Positions 40,087-49,933 of a DNA stretch of 64,000 bases are shown one piece after another. A program made the position numbers and the translations under genes. Below the pieces are notes generated by a model. That model had not been told where the DNA came from. It ran no database searches and saw only the letters and a list, made by a program, of their open reading frames with translations. Position 1 is the first letter of the stretch. Each line of letters begins with the position of its first letter. The DNA is from Geothrix terrae (GTDB lineage: Bacteria > Acidobacteriota > Holophagae > Holophagales > Holophagaceae). The stretch spans positions 1 to 64,000 of the forward strand of contig NZ_JAKZLA010000001.1 in assembly GCF_022808775.1 (NCBI RefSeq), written 5' to 3'.

Positions 40087-41547
40087 TCAGGCGGCCGGAT
40101 GGGGGTGCATCTTCGGCATCTTCGCCCCCAGGTGGCCGAAGTGCTTGCCGTAGGCGGCCATCATTTCCTTGCAGGCGCTCAGGAGGTAGCGGCGCTTGAA
40201 GCCGTCCGGCAGGGCCCGGATCTCGGGGATCTTCTGGGCGTAGAAGGTCATGTAGCAGCGCCCCAGGGCGATGGCGACCTCTTCGAGCGTCATGTCGTAG
40301 GGCTCGATGATCGGCGTGGACAGGTTGTACTTGGAATAATCGTGGACGCGCACCCGGTCCTGCATCTGGTCGTAGAGGGGTGTGAAGGGCATCGGCGTCA
40401 GGACCGGGAACACCGCGATATCGGGGTTCATCCGGATGGCGACCTCGATGGTGCGGTCGATGGAGGCCTGGGTCTCCGTGGGGTGTCCGATCATGAACGA
40501 GGCTTCGGTGACGATGTCGTGCTCGCGGGCGAGGCGGATGGCCTGGGCGATGGCGTTCACATCGTTGCCCTTGTTGAGGGAGGCCAGCAGCTCATCCGTG
40601 CCGGCCTCAGCCCCGATGTAGAGATGCACCACGCCCGCCTCCCGGTACTTGGGCAGCAGGTCGGCGTCGCGCACCACGTCCTCCGCGCGGGTCTCCATCA
40701 GCAGCCGGATGCCGAGCCTGGCGTCGATGATGAGGTCGAGGAGCCGTTCCCAGCGCTCCCGGTCATGGGTGGGGTACGGGTCGATCATCGTGATGGATTC
40801 GACGGCGTAGCGATCCACGAGCAGGCGGATCTCCTCGATGACATCCTCCGGTGTCCGGGCGCGCCAGTCGCCCCGCCAGAAGGCCCGGTGGCTGCAGAAC
40901 GAGCAACCCATCATGCAGCCGCGGGAGGTGAGGATGGAAGCCATGCGGCCCGGCGGATCGATCCGGTAGCGGTAGGCGTCCCAGCCCAGCAGGTGCCAGG
41001 CGGGCTTGAGGGCATCGAGGTCCGTGACGTGCGGGCGGGTCTCGGTGACGATGACCTCGTCATCGCGCAGGAAGGCCAGACCGCGGACGCCATCCAGCAC
41101 GCCGCCCTGAAGGGCCGCCAGCAGCTCGGGGAAAGTGGCTTCCGCTTCGCCGCGCAGGACGATGTCCACGGCCCCGGAGGGATCCCTCAGGAGCTCGGAA
41201 TATTTGAAGGTGGGGAAGGGGCCGCCGATGAGCGTGGTGATGGCGGGGTCCACCGCCTTGGCCAATCCCAGGGCCTTCATGGCCGCGGGCACCACCGCCG
41301 TGCTGATGGCGCCGGTGACAGGCAGGTAGTCGTAGGCCACGACGACATCCGGGCGGTACTGTTCCACCTCCGCACGGATGGTATCGAAGCTGGCGCCCTC
41401 CCGGTTCATGGCGTCGTAGATGCGGGCCTCGTGTCCCGCCCCCTCGACGGCTCCGGCCAGGTAGGCGATCTGGAGGGGCGGCCAGGTGCCGATGACCTCC
41501 ACCCCCCAGCTGGAGTAGGGCGGCACCACGAAGAGGATCTTGCTCAC
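40087..41547 (-). CDS. B12-binding radical SAM protein (BchE/class B-like)
   Basis: 486 residues. An N-terminal cobalamin-binding domain (about 5-140, ILFVVPPYSSWGVEVIGTWPPLQIAYLAGAVEGAGHEARIYDA) is followed by a radical SAM barrel with the iron-sulfur motif TSRGCMMGCSFCSHRAFW (CxxxCxxC near 215) and a C-terminal segment. Such enzymes methylate or rearrange unactivated carbons, as in hopanoid, porphyrin or phosphonate pathways. The substrate cannot be deduced. It lies downstream of the cytochrome maturation operon on the same strand, 70 bp after ccsA. Confidence 0.85.
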   Translation of the reverse strand: MSKILFVVPPYSSWGVEVIGTWPPLQIAYLAGAVEGAGHEARIYDAMNREGASFDTIRAEVEQYRPDVVVAYDYLPVTGAISTAVVPAAMKALGLAKAVDPAITTLIGGPFPTFKYSELLRDPSGAVDIVLRGEAEATFPELLAALQGGVLDGVRGLAFLRDDEVIVTETRPHVTDLDALKPAWHLLGWDAYRYRIDPPGRMASILTSRGCMMGCSFCSHRAFWRGDWRARTPEDVIEEIRLLVDRYAVESITMIDPYPTHDRERWERLLDLIIDARLGIRLLMETRAEDVVRDADLLPKYREAGVVHLYIGAEAGTDELLASLNKGNDVNAIAQAIRLAREHDIVTEASFMIGHPTETQASIDRTIEVAIRMNPDIAVFPVLTPMPFTPLYDQMQDRVRVHDYSKYNLSTPIIEPYDMTLEEVAIALGRCYMTFYAQKIPEIRALPDGFKRRYLLSACKEMMAAYGKHFGHLGAKMPKMHPHPAA

Positions 41548-41618
41548 GACGTCACCCTCATTGCCTTTCGCAACATCATTCTGGGGTCAAAGGTGGCGGA
41601 ATTAGTCACAATGCCCGG

Positions 41619-42446
41619 TCACTGGAAGTAGGCGGCGTGAAGCGAGGGCACCAGGAAGGGGAAGATGAAGGCCGTCAGGATGGAGACCCCGAAACAGCCG
41701 ATGGTGAGCCAGGCCGTGGTCCGCGAGCCCAGGCGGTAGAACAGCCGCAGGTGAAGCAGGGAGCCGAAGCAGAGCCAGGTCACGAGTGACCAGGTCTCGA
41801 TGGGATCCCAGCCCCAGTAGCGGCCCCAGGACTGATGGGCCCAGATGGCCCCCGCGATGATCGTGGTGGACCAGAACACGAAGCCGAAGCCCACGAAGCG
41901 GATCATCGAGGCATCCAGCAGGTCGGCCGTGGGGAACCGCTCCAGGAAGCGGCTCTGGGCGCCCTTGAGCTTCCTCAGGAGGAGGACCGCCGCAGCGAAG
42001 GCGAGCAGGAAGGCTCCCACCGCCAGCTTGGTGAAGAAGATGTGGAAGACGAGCCAGATGGACCGGAGTGTCGGAGGCAGGTCCTTGGCCTCAGGACTGG
42101 CCAGCAGACCCAGGCCCATCATCAGGATCGCGCCCGGGAGGGCCACCAGGGCCAGTCCCGCCCAGCTGGGCCGCCGCCACAGCACCACGAGCAGCATGAG
42201 GACGGCGATCCACGCATTGGAGGAGAGCACCTCGGACTTGGCCATGTAGGGCCCGTGCCCCACCGCGATCCAGCGCGCGAGGATGGCGCCGGCATGGGGC
42301 GCCAGGCCGAGGAGCGCGATCCGGGTGGCCCAGCGCACCCGGTCCGGGTGGTTCCACATCAGGGCGTGGGCGAAGAGCACGGCCGCCAGGATGTAGAGGG
42401 CCACTGAGGTCCAGTGCAGGATGGCTTCGAGGACGAATGGGCTCAT
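41619..42446 (-). CDS. ccsA: Cytochrome c biogenesis protein CcsA (System II)
   Basis: 275-residue polytopic protein with about eight membrane helices. It carries the tryptophan-rich heme-handling motif AIWAHQSWGRYWGWDPIETWSLVTWL. With ResB/Ccs1 it exports heme and ligates it to CXXCH motifs outside the membrane. It is the last gene of an operon that begins with an NHL protein and two 13-heme cytochromes, which suggests a dedicated maturation pair for those heme-heavy substrates. Confidence 0.93.
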   Translation of the reverse strand: MSPFVLEAILHWTSVALYILAAVLFAHALMWNHPDRVRWATRIALLGLAPHAGAILARWIAVGHGPYMAKSEVLSSNAWIAVLMLLVVLWRRPSWAGLALVALPGAILMMGLGLLASPEAKDLPPTLRSIWLVFHIFFTKLAVGAFLLAFAAAVLLLRKLKGAQSRFLERFPTADLLDASMIRFVGFGFVFWSTTIIAGAIWAHQSWGRYWGWDPIETWSLVTWLCFGSLLHLRLFYRLGSRTTAWLTIGCFGVSILTAFIFPFLVPSLHAAYFQ

Positions 42447-42461
42447 GGAACGCTCCGGGCT

Positions 42462-42995
42462 TCAGGGCTTGCCGGGGGGTGGCGTGACGATGCTGTGGGC
42501 ATCCTTGGCATCCATGGTCCAGGGCACCTCTTTGCGGCCCACCTGCGGCGGGGCGGCGAAGGCGATCTCCTCGACCATCCAGGCGCCTTTCAGCTTCCGG
42601 AAGTGGTAGGTCATCTCATAGCGGTCCACGGAGGCCTCGCCCACCTGCTCTCCCGTGCCGGTCCTCAGGTCCCGGTAGCGCCACTGCTCCCGGGTGCGCA
42701 CGCGCAGGTCGCCTCCGGCCTGTTCGACGCTGGTCACCTCCAAGGATTCCAGGTGGGCGTCCAGGGCGATGCCCATGTCGGCATGCACGCCGATGAGGCC
42801 GGTGAGCCGCCGGCCATCCGGCGCGTTGGGGCCCACCACGGCATCGATGAGGAGGATGTCGTTCTTCCGGTAGGCCTCGCTCACCACCTCGTTGTAGCGG
42901 GTCACCAGGGCGCGGGCCTGCCGGTCTGACACGCGGCCACAGCCCAGGGCGAGGGCCGCCAGGATCAGGGAATAGAACCAGGGGCGCAGGGTCAT
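42462..42995 (-). CDS. Hypothetical lipoprotein in the cytochrome maturation operon
   Basis: 177 residues with lipobox LALGC. The mature part looks like an NTF2/Tim44-like helical-beta fold (RQARALVTRYNEVVSEAYRKNDILLIDAVVG, EQWRYRDLRTGTGEQVGEASVDRYEMTYHFRKLKGAWMVEEI). The ATG at 42,995 overlaps the resB stop (ATGA), and ccsA starts 15 bp after its stop. Its fixed place between resB and ccsA suggests a role in heme attachment or cytochrome delivery, by context only. Confidence 0.75.
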   Translation of the reverse strand: MTLRPWFYSLILAALALGCGRVSDRQARALVTRYNEVVSEAYRKNDILLIDAVVGPNAPDGRRLTGLIGVHADMGIALDAHLESLEVTSVEQAGGDLRVRTREQWRYRDLRTGTGEQVGEASVDRYEMTYHFRKLKGAWMVEEIAFAAPPQVGRKEVPWTMDAKDAHSIVTPPPGKP

Positions 42996-44311
42996 GCCTC
43001 TCCTCCATGCTCGCGAACGAGCTGCGCGAAGCGTTCCTGGAACAGCGGCGCGAACCGGTGGGGCTTCAGCGCCACGACCACCCGCTCTCGGCCATCTTCC
43101 GGCGTCACGCTGACCAGCTCGTCCACCCGCGTCACCCCGTAGGTGAGGGCCGCTCCCGCCAACGCGACGATGAAACCGGCGTAGGCGAGTCCGATGGCGG
43201 GATCGTGGCTGCCGTGGAGCCGGGCCCAGTAGGGGAGCCCGTGCAGGCGGAACGTCCCGCCGCCGGGCAGGGCCAGGGCCTCGCCGGGCCGGAGGTCGGC
43301 CTCCGCGACGCGAAATTCTCCCTGGAGGATCCGCACCTCGGCATGGTTGGGGCGGCTTCCGCCCGCCGGCATCGGCACCCGGATGCGGGCCCGGAGGGAG
43401 CCGGGGCCCGGCGCGTAGGCTCCGAAGGCCTGCGGTTCCTTCCGCTCCAGGAGGACGGCCGTCCGGGAATCGGGGTTGGAGGCCCCGTCCCAGACCACCA
43501 GGGCGGCCGGTCCGAAGAGGCTGTCGGCATAGAGGCGCCCCCGGCTGACACGGAGATCCTGGTTGATGCTCAGGTCCCGGATCGGTCCGCCCTCCGCGGC
43601 GCCCTCGGCCACCTTCAGGCGGAGACCCATGAGGTCGCCGCCCTGGTAGCGCGTCGGCTCCACTGACACCAGCCTCAGAGAGCTGTCGAGCCGGAAGGGG
43701 GAGGCCAGGGGGCCCGGCTGCTGAAGGCCCCAGGCCTCCACGGTGGGGGGCAGGGTCTCGCCTTCGAAGAGGTCCACCACGGCCTGCACGCTGAAGAGGG
43801 CCCCCAGGGCCCCGGCGAGGATCACGGCCAGGAGGCCCGTGTGGAACAGGGGGGAGCCGGCGAGCCCAAGCCGCCCCCGGCTGCGGACGGATCGGGAGGC
43901 CGGCCCCTGCCCGGGGCGGGTGAACTCGAGCCGGAAGGGTGCGTTCCTGAAGTGGGCTTCGGTGGGAACCTGGCTCCAGGTCGCCCGGAGCCGCCGCGTC
44001 TGCTCGACGACCACGATGACGAGCGAGGCCGTGGCGAAGGCCAGCGCCCCGAGGAACCACCCGCTGGTGAAGACATGGTCCAGGGACAGGCGTTCCACCA
44101 GGACGGACGCGAAGGCGCCGTGCGACCGCAGGCTCGCGACCTGGGCCGCCGGGGATCGTCCGGCCTGGGGCAGGCTGGCTCCGAGGGCGCAGGCGGCGGT
44201 GATGACGAGGATCTCCGCGACGATGACGGCCGGCCGGCGAAGGAATCGCCTGACCGGGAGGAACGGGTTCCATCCCGGCATGGAGCGGAGGACCTCGTCG
44301 CGCGGGCTCAC
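42992..44311 (-). CDS. resB: ResB/Ccs1-family cytochrome c biogenesis protein
   Basis: 439 residues. Membrane helices lie near 27-45, 82-105 and 152-175 with a large extracytoplasmic domain (about 180-385) and a last helix (DPAIGLAYAGFIVALAGAALTYG), the ResB layout. PLFHTGLLAVILAGALGALF carries the helix histidine. It starts with GTG overlapping the stop of the 13-heme cytochrome gene (GTGA), so synthesis is coupled to that of its presumed substrate. It works with CcsA encoded two genes downstream. Confidence 0.9.
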   Translation of the reverse strand: MSPRDEVLRSMPGWNPFLPVRRFLRRPAVIVAEILVITAACALGASLPQAGRSPAAQVASLRSHGAFASVLVERLSLDHVFTSGWFLGALAFATASLVIVVVEQTRRLRATWSQVPTEAHFRNAPFRLEFTRPGQGPASRSVRSRGRLGLAGSPLFHTGLLAVILAGALGALFSVQAVVDLFEGETLPPTVEAWGLQQPGPLASPFRLDSSLRLVSVEPTRYQGGDLMGLRLKVAEGAAEGGPIRDLSINQDLRVSRGRLYADSLFGPAALVVWDGASNPDSRTAVLLERKEPQAFGAYAPGPGSLRARIRVPMPAGGSRPNHAEVRILQGEFRVAEADLRPGEALALPGGGTFRLHGLPYWARLHGSHDPAIGLAYAGFIVALAGAALTYGVTRVDELVSVTPEDGRERVVVALKPHRFAPLFQERFAQLVREHGGEA

Positions 44312-46887
44312 CAGGATTCCACCCCCGTTCCCGTGAGGGCGCTGTGGTGGACCGTCGTGTCGCAGTTGCTGGTTGCGTAGGTGCCCACGGCCGCCTTCTT
44401 GAACTGGAGGATCAGGGTGTTGGTGCGGTCACCCTGGTAGGCGTAGCGGGCGGGCATGTTGGTGTTGCAGGCCATGAGGCGCGACATCTTGCTGCCGTGG
44501 GGGATCACCACGTGGCAGGCGAAGCACTGGTGGCCTTCATGGGTGCTGTTCTTGGTGTGGACATCGTTGGTGAGCGCCGTGGTGAGCTGGTGGCAGTTGT
44601 TGCACCAGGACTGGCTTGCGACCGTGCTGCCCAGTGTCGCCGTGAGGGTGACGTTCGGCCAGTTCGCGGCCGGGGCGCCACCGGCGAATTCCCGCAGCAT
44701 GAACTGGTTCGCCGACCCGTGCGGACCCTGGGCCGCCGTGCCGTTGGTGTTGTGGCAGTCGGAGCACATCATGGTCTGCGTCCCCACGGCGGTCCACGGG
44801 GCCTTCATGAAGGACGCGCTGAGCGCCTTGGGAGCGACGTTTCCGGTGTAGTTGTTGAGGCCGGTCACCACGGGATGGCCCGAGGCGTTGCTGGGGCTGA
44901 ATTCCTGGGCGAGGTCGGTCTGTTCCCGGGTGATGACGTAGGCGGCGGCCGTCGCATCGGTGGTGCCCGTGTAGGGGGTGGCCAGGGTGATGGAGGTGGC
45001 GGTGGCGGCGGTGATCTTGTAGGCCGGCGAGGTGATGTTCTTCTGGATGTACATGCCCACCACAGTGCGGCCGGGCGTGGTCTCGGAATTGGTGGCGGTG
45101 GTGGTGACGACCCAGGTGGTGCCGGTGCCGGCCACGGTGGTGCTGCCGTTGGTGAACTTGGCGGTCCCGGTGTTGTAGAAGGTGGTGACGCCGCCGGGGC
45201 GGGTGGCGCCATAGCTGTCGTAGCTCGTATGGCACTTGAAGCAGACCTGGTACTCGTACGTGGCGCCGCTGGCGGCCACCGCGGGGGACCCGCTGGCGAC
45301 CTTGGTGAAGGTGGCCGCGGTGGGGGTTGGCCACAGCCCCAGGCCGGTGTAGTTGAACTGGACGCCGTCCACGCCACGGAGGGCGTACATGTTGTTCAGC
45401 ACCCCGCCGGCATCGGCGCGGAGGCGGTTCCGGTTGGCGTCGGCGGTGGTGGTGTAGGTGTGCACCCCGGGCGTGGCCATGTGGGGGTTGTGGCAGTCCG
45501 CGCAGCCGACGGTATGGCCGCTGGTGCGCTCCACGGGGTGGTGGTTGGTCTTGAGGATCTCGGTGCGGACATCCTTGGCAGGGGTGCCGTCGTGGCAGGT
45601 CTCGCAGAGGTTGTCCTGCCGGGCTCCGAGGGCGAAGGCGTACCGGCCGCCCGGGTTGTTGGCGTCGGGCCAGCCGTGGGGCGTGTGGCAGTTCTTGCAG
45701 GCGCCCCGCAGCGTGGTGTCCGTGATGGCGGGGTAGGTGCTGCCGCCGTACCCGTCACCTGGCCAGAGGATGCCGCTGGTGGGGTTGGTGTGCACATTGG
45801 CGGTGGTGGTGTCGGCCAGGGTGTGGCAGTCCGTGCAGAGGGCCAGGGAGTTGCTCACCCGGAGCAGCATGCCCGCGGGCGCAGTGGTGGTGGGTGCCTT
45901 GTGGACGTCATGGCAGGTCAGGCACTCCACGTTCCCGGCGGCGGAGAGGACCGTGCCCAGGGTCGGCGTCTTGGTGTTGGGGGCGGAGGCCAGGTTTACG
46001 TGGACCGGGTGCGAGGTGCCGCCCTTGCCGACGTTGCGGGCGGCATGGCAGTCCCCGCACATGGAACCGTCGTCGTTCCGCACCCTTTGGAAGTGGCGGT
46101 TGTTGGTGGTACCGGCGGTGTAGGTCTGGGAGGCGTTCGGGTCGAAGGGAGCCAGGGCCTGCAGGTGCTGGTCGTGGCAGGTGGAGCACATGAGCTTCCC
46201 GCCTTCCAGGTAGGTGGACATGCCTGAAGTGGGCTGGACCAGGTCGGGCCGGAGGTACAGGTAGAAGATGTCGTTGAGGACGAAGGTGCCCGTGCCGGAG
46301 AAGGCCAGGGAGACGCCCGAACTGCCCAGGGCCTGCGGCGTGGTGCTGGTGGTGATCGTCGTGGCGCCGCCGAAGGTGCTGGTGCCGTTGGTGGTCTGGG
46401 ACCAGGCGACCTTGGCCGTGCCGGTGGCGCCGCCGGTGGTGACCTGGATCATGATGGTGGCCGCGTAGGCGCCGGTGTAGTCGCCCGAGGAGGCGATCGT
46501 GGCGGTGGAGGTGTTGGGAGAGCCCTTGATGAGCCGGCCTGCCGCGCTGGAATCCCAGCGGTGGGAGGTGCCGCCAGCGGTGGCGCCCACCAGGCTGGCG
46601 TCCGCGGGCACGGCCTGGTCCGTGGCGGTGAAGGCCTGGTTGGTGGCCTTGCCGCCGCTCACGTGGCAACTCAGGCAGAGGTTCACGTTCCCGCTCACGG
46701 TCGTGAGGGTGGCCCCGCTGGCCCCACCCATGACCTTGTGGCAGGTGGAGCAGTAGTTCAGCGATCCGTACGAATTCGCCGTGGCGATGTTGTGCGGGGG
46801 ATCCGTGGCGTACAGGGCCGATGGCAGCCACCCACATCCGGCCAGCGCGAGCCAGAGGCACAAGCTCGAGGAGGGGCATCGGCTCAT
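44308..46887 (-). CDS. Multiheme c-type cytochrome, 13 CXXCH (cytochrome A)
   Basis: 859 residues with a signal peptide (SLCLWLALAGCGWLPSALYA). I count 13 CXXCH motifs, from YCSTCHKV to QCFACHVV, several as CXXCH-x-PH (CKNCHTPHG, CADCHNPHM). Two non-heme beta-rich insertions are present: one after the second heme (HRWDSSAAGRLI ... DIFYLYLRPDL) and one between hemes 10 and 11 with a GTGTTW...ITAATATSITL repeat. It is a close tandem paralogue of the gene at 46,955. Likely an outer-surface or extracellular electron carrier. The start is supported by GGAG nine bases upstream. Confidence 0.93.
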   Translation of the reverse strand: MSRCPSSSLCLWLALAGCGWLPSALYATDPPHNIATANSYGSLNYCSTCHKVMGGASGATLTTVSGNVNLCLSCHVSGGKATNQAFTATDQAVPADASLVGATAGGTSHRWDSSAAGRLIKGSPNTSTATIASSGDYTGAYAATIMIQVTTGGATGTAKVAWSQTTNGTSTFGGATTITTSTTPQALGSSGVSLAFSGTGTFVLNDIFYLYLRPDLVQPTSGMSTYLEGGKLMCSTCHDQHLQALAPFDPNASQTYTAGTTNNRHFQRVRNDDGSMCGDCHAARNVGKGGTSHPVHVNLASAPNTKTPTLGTVLSAAGNVECLTCHDVHKAPTTTAPAGMLLRVSNSLALCTDCHTLADTTTANVHTNPTSGILWPGDGYGGSTYPAITDTTLRGACKNCHTPHGWPDANNPGGRYAFALGARQDNLCETCHDGTPAKDVRTEILKTNHHPVERTSGHTVGCADCHNPHMATPGVHTYTTTADANRNRLRADAGGVLNNMYALRGVDGVQFNYTGLGLWPTPTAATFTKVASGSPAVAASGATYEYQVCFKCHTSYDSYGATRPGGVTTFYNTGTAKFTNGSTTVAGTGTTWVVTTTATNSETTPGRTVVGMYIQKNITSPAYKITAATATSITLATPYTGTTDATAAAYVITREQTDLAQEFSPSNASGHPVVTGLNNYTGNVAPKALSASFMKAPWTAVGTQTMMCSDCHNTNGTAAQGPHGSANQFMLREFAGGAPAANWPNVTLTATLGSTVASQSWCNNCHQLTTALTNDVHTKNSTHEGHQCFACHVVIPHGSKMSRLMACNTNMPARYAYQGDRTNTLILQFKKAAVGTYATSNCDTTVHHSALTGTGVESW

Positions 46888-46954
46888 GGTGCGGATCTCC
46901 GGGTGGAGGGGCAGAGGAGGAGGCGGCAGGACCCGCGGCGGGTGCTTCCGGGGA

Positions 46955-49933
46955 TCACCAGGTTTCGGACGAGGTCACCGCCACGCCGTGGTAACAGGAG
47001 GTCTGGCAGCTTCCGTCCTGGGAGTAGCCGGTGGCGGAAGTCGGCTTCTTGAATCCGGTGATCTTCATGTTGCTGACCGTGTTGTTGTAGGCGTACCGGG
47101 CCGGCATGGTGGTGCCACTCCCGCTGTAGCCGATGAGCCGGGACATCTTGCCCCCGTGGGGGATCACGATGTGGCAGTTCCAGCACTGGTAGCCGCTGTG
47201 GTTGCCGGTGTTGTGCGCTGTGTTGTTGCTCAGGGTCAGGGTGTGGCAGTTGGTGCACCAGCTGGTGCTGGCGCTGCTAAGCGTGATGTTGGGCCAGTTG
47301 GCGGGGTTGGTGCCGCGCAGCATGAACTGGGCGGCGGAGCCGTGGGGGCCCTGGGCGGCGGGCGTGGCGGCGTCCGTGTTGTGGCAGTCCGAGCACATCA
47401 TGGTCTGGGTGCCCAGGTTCGTGGCCCAGGGGGCCTTCATGGTGGCGGCGGCGAGGGCCTTGGGGGCGGTGTTGCCCGTGTAGTTGTTCAGCCCGGTCAC
47501 GACGGGGTGGCCGGACCGGTTGGCGGGATTGAACTCCTGCGCCACATCGGTCTCCTGGAGCAGGATCGGACCCGCCAAGAGGTAGCGGTAGACGCCCGTG
47601 GTGCCGGTGAAGTTGGCGCTCAAGGTCAACGAGGTGGGGCTGGAGACGGCCGTGATGGTGTAGGTGCCCGTCACGCCGCTGGCCTGGATGGTGTTGCCCA
47701 CCAGGGATGAGGTCCAGTTGGTGCCGTAGCCCGTGACCGCCGTGCTGCCGTTGGTGAAGCTGGCGCCCGGGTGGAGGTAGAAGTCCTGGGGCGTGGTGGA
47801 GGTGGTGGCCGTGGTGATGGTGAGGCTGGTGGCCGAGGGCACGGCGGTGATCCGGTAGGCCGTGGTGTTGCCGCTGGTCATGGCGAAGAACTGGTTCACC
47901 AGGGCGCTGGTCCAGGTCGTGCCGTAGCCGGTGACGGTGGTGGTGCCGGTGATGGCGGCGGCGTCACGGGTCTCGTAGGCCACCGAGGCCGTGGTGGTCT
48001 GGCCGAAGGTGGCGGAGATGGTGAGGGAGGTGGTGCTGGCCACCGCGGTGACCCGGTAGTTGGTGCTGGTGGACCCGGAGGGGCGGATGTACTGGCCCAC
48101 CATGTTCGCGGTGGTCCAGTTGGTGCCCGTGCCGGTGACCGTGGTGCTCGCATTGGTGAACTTCGCCGTGCCGGTTCCCGCCACCCAGGGCTGGGTGGTG
48201 CCGGAGACCAGGGTCAGGGCGCTGGTGCCGCCCGAGGTGATGCCGTTGGGCGCCGGGTTGGTTCCCCAGGCGTAGCTGGTGTGGCACTTGAAGCAGACCT
48301 GGTACTCGAACTCGGCGCCGGAAGCGGCGACGGTGGGCGAGCCGCCGGCGATCTTGGTGAAGTTGGCGGAGCCGGGAACGGCCCACATGCCCAGGCCGGT
48401 GTAGTTGAAGGCCACGCCGTCCACACCGCGGAGGGCGTACATGTTGTTCAGCACGCCCCCGGCGCTGGCGCGGAGACGGTTCCGGTTGGCGTCGGCGGTG
48501 GTGGTGTAGGCGTGGACGCCCGCCGTGGCCATGTGGGGGTTGTGGCAATCCGCGCAGCCCACGGTGCGTCCGCTGTTGCGCTCCACCGGGTGGTGGATGG
48601 TCTTGGTGATCTGGGTGCGGACATCCTTGATGGAGGGCCCGTCGGCGTCATGGCAGGTGAGGCAGAGGTTGTCCTGCTCGGCGCCCAGGGCGTTGGCGTA
48701 CTTTCCGCCGGGGTTGTTGGCGTCGGGCCAGCCGTGGGGCGTGTGGCAGTTCTTGCAGGCGCCGCGGAGGGTGGTGTCCGTGATGGCGGGATAGGTGCTG
48801 CCGCCGTACTGGTCCTTGGGCCAGAGGATGCCGCTGGTGGGATTGGTGTGGGTGTTGGCCGTGGTGGTGTCCGCCAGGGTGTGGCAGTCCGTGCAGAGGG
48901 CCGTGGAGTTGCTCACCCGGAGCAGCATGCCGGCGGGAATGGTCGTGCTGGGGGCCTTGTGGACGTCATGGCAGGTCAGGCAGTGGACGTTGCCGCTGAC
49001 GGTGAGGGGCACCGTGGTGGGGGTCTTGGTGTTGGTGTTGGCCAAACCCACAGGGAGGTTCACTGGATGGGAGGTCCCGCCCTTGCCCACGTTGCGCGGG
49101 GCGTGGCAGTCGCCACAGAGGGCGCCGCCATCATTGGCCACCCGCTGGAAGTGGCGGTTGTTGGTGGTGCCGGCGGTGTAGGTCTGGGAGGCGGCCGGGT
49201 CGAAGGGGGTGAGGGCTTGCAGGTGCTGGTCGTGGCAGGTGGAGCACATGAGCTGGCCGGACTCGAGGTGGGAGGCCATGGCGGAGGTGGGGCTCACGAG
49301 GTCGGGACGGACGTAGAGGTAGAAGACATCATTGGCCGCGAAGGTGCCCGTGCTGGAGAAGGCCAGGGAGACGCCGGAGCTGCCCAAGGGCTGGGCCGCG
49401 GTGCTGGTGGTGAAGGGGGTGCCGATGGCGGTCCAGGTGGTGCCATCGATGGTCTGCGTGCACGTGACCACCGCGGTGCCGGTGGCGCCGCCCGTGGTGA
49501 CCTGGATCTGGATGGTGGCGGCATAGGCGCCGGTGTAGTCGCCGGAAGGCGTGATGGTGGCGGTGGAGTTGGTGGAGGTCTTGGTGAGGCGCCCCTGGGC
49601 GCCGGAGTCCCAGCGGTGGGAGGTGCCACCTGCGGTGGATCCCACGAGGCTCGCGCTCGCGGGCACGGCCTGGTCCGTGGCGGCGAAAGGCTGGTTGGTG
49701 GCCTTGCCGCCGCTGACATGGCAGCTCAGGCACAGGTTCGTGTTGCCGCTCACGGTGGTGAGGGTGCCGCCCGCGGCGCCATGGAGCTTGTGGCAGGTGG
49801 AGCAGTAGTTCAGCGACCCGTACGAATTGGCCGTCGCGATGTTGTGCGGCGGGTCGGTGGCCCGCAGGATGGCGCAGGCGGTGAGGAGCAGGCCAATGGC
49901 GAGGGTGGGGACCCAGGGGCGGAGGCTGCTCAT
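46955..49933 (-). CDS. Multiheme c-type cytochrome, 13 CXXCH, with expanded beta repeats (cytochrome B)
   Basis: 992 residues with a signal peptide (LAIGLLLTACAILRA). The 13 CXXCH motifs align one-for-one with cytochrome A. The difference in length comes mostly from the region between hemes 10 and 11, where about three copies of a 60-residue beta repeat occur (motif TVTGTGTNW...GQYI...YRVTAVASTTSLTIS). The same repeat motif is present once in cytochrome A. Its ATG overlaps the stop of the upstream NHL gene (ATGA), and 67 bp separate it from cytochrome A. Probably secreted or surface-exposed. Confidence 0.93.
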   Translation of the reverse strand: MSSLRPWVPTLAIGLLLTACAILRATDPPHNIATANSYGSLNYCSTCHKLHGAAGGTLTTVSGNTNLCLSCHVSGGKATNQPFAATDQAVPASASLVGSTAGGTSHRWDSGAQGRLTKTSTNSTATITPSGDYTGAYAATIQIQVTTGGATGTAVVTCTQTIDGTTWTAIGTPFTTSTAAQPLGSSGVSLAFSSTGTFAANDVFYLYVRPDLVSPTSAMASHLESGQLMCSTCHDQHLQALTPFDPAASQTYTAGTTNNRHFQRVANDGGALCGDCHAPRNVGKGGTSHPVNLPVGLANTNTKTPTTVPLTVSGNVHCLTCHDVHKAPSTTIPAGMLLRVSNSTALCTDCHTLADTTTANTHTNPTSGILWPKDQYGGSTYPAITDTTLRGACKNCHTPHGWPDANNPGGKYANALGAEQDNLCLTCHDADGPSIKDVRTQITKTIHHPVERNSGRTVGCADCHNPHMATAGVHAYTTTADANRNRLRASAGGVLNNMYALRGVDGVAFNYTGLGMWAVPGSANFTKIAGGSPTVAASGAEFEYQVCFKCHTSYAWGTNPAPNGITSGGTSALTLVSGTTQPWVAGTGTAKFTNASTTVTGTGTNWTTANMVGQYIRPSGSTSTNYRVTAVASTTSLTISATFGQTTTASVAYETRDAAAITGTTTVTGYGTTWTSALVNQFFAMTSGNTTAYRITAVPSATSLTITTATTSTTPQDFYLHPGASFTNGSTAVTGYGTNWTSSLVGNTIQASGVTGTYTITAVSSPTSLTLSANFTGTTGVYRYLLAGPILLQETDVAQEFNPANRSGHPVVTGLNNYTGNTAPKALAAATMKAPWATNLGTQTMMCSDCHNTDAATPAAQGPHGSAAQFMLRGTNPANWPNITLSSASTSWCTNCHTLTLSNNTAHNTGNHSGYQCWNCHIVIPHGGKMSRLIGYSGSGTTMPARYAYNNTVSNMKITGFKKPTSATGYSQDGSCQTSCYHGVAVTSSETW

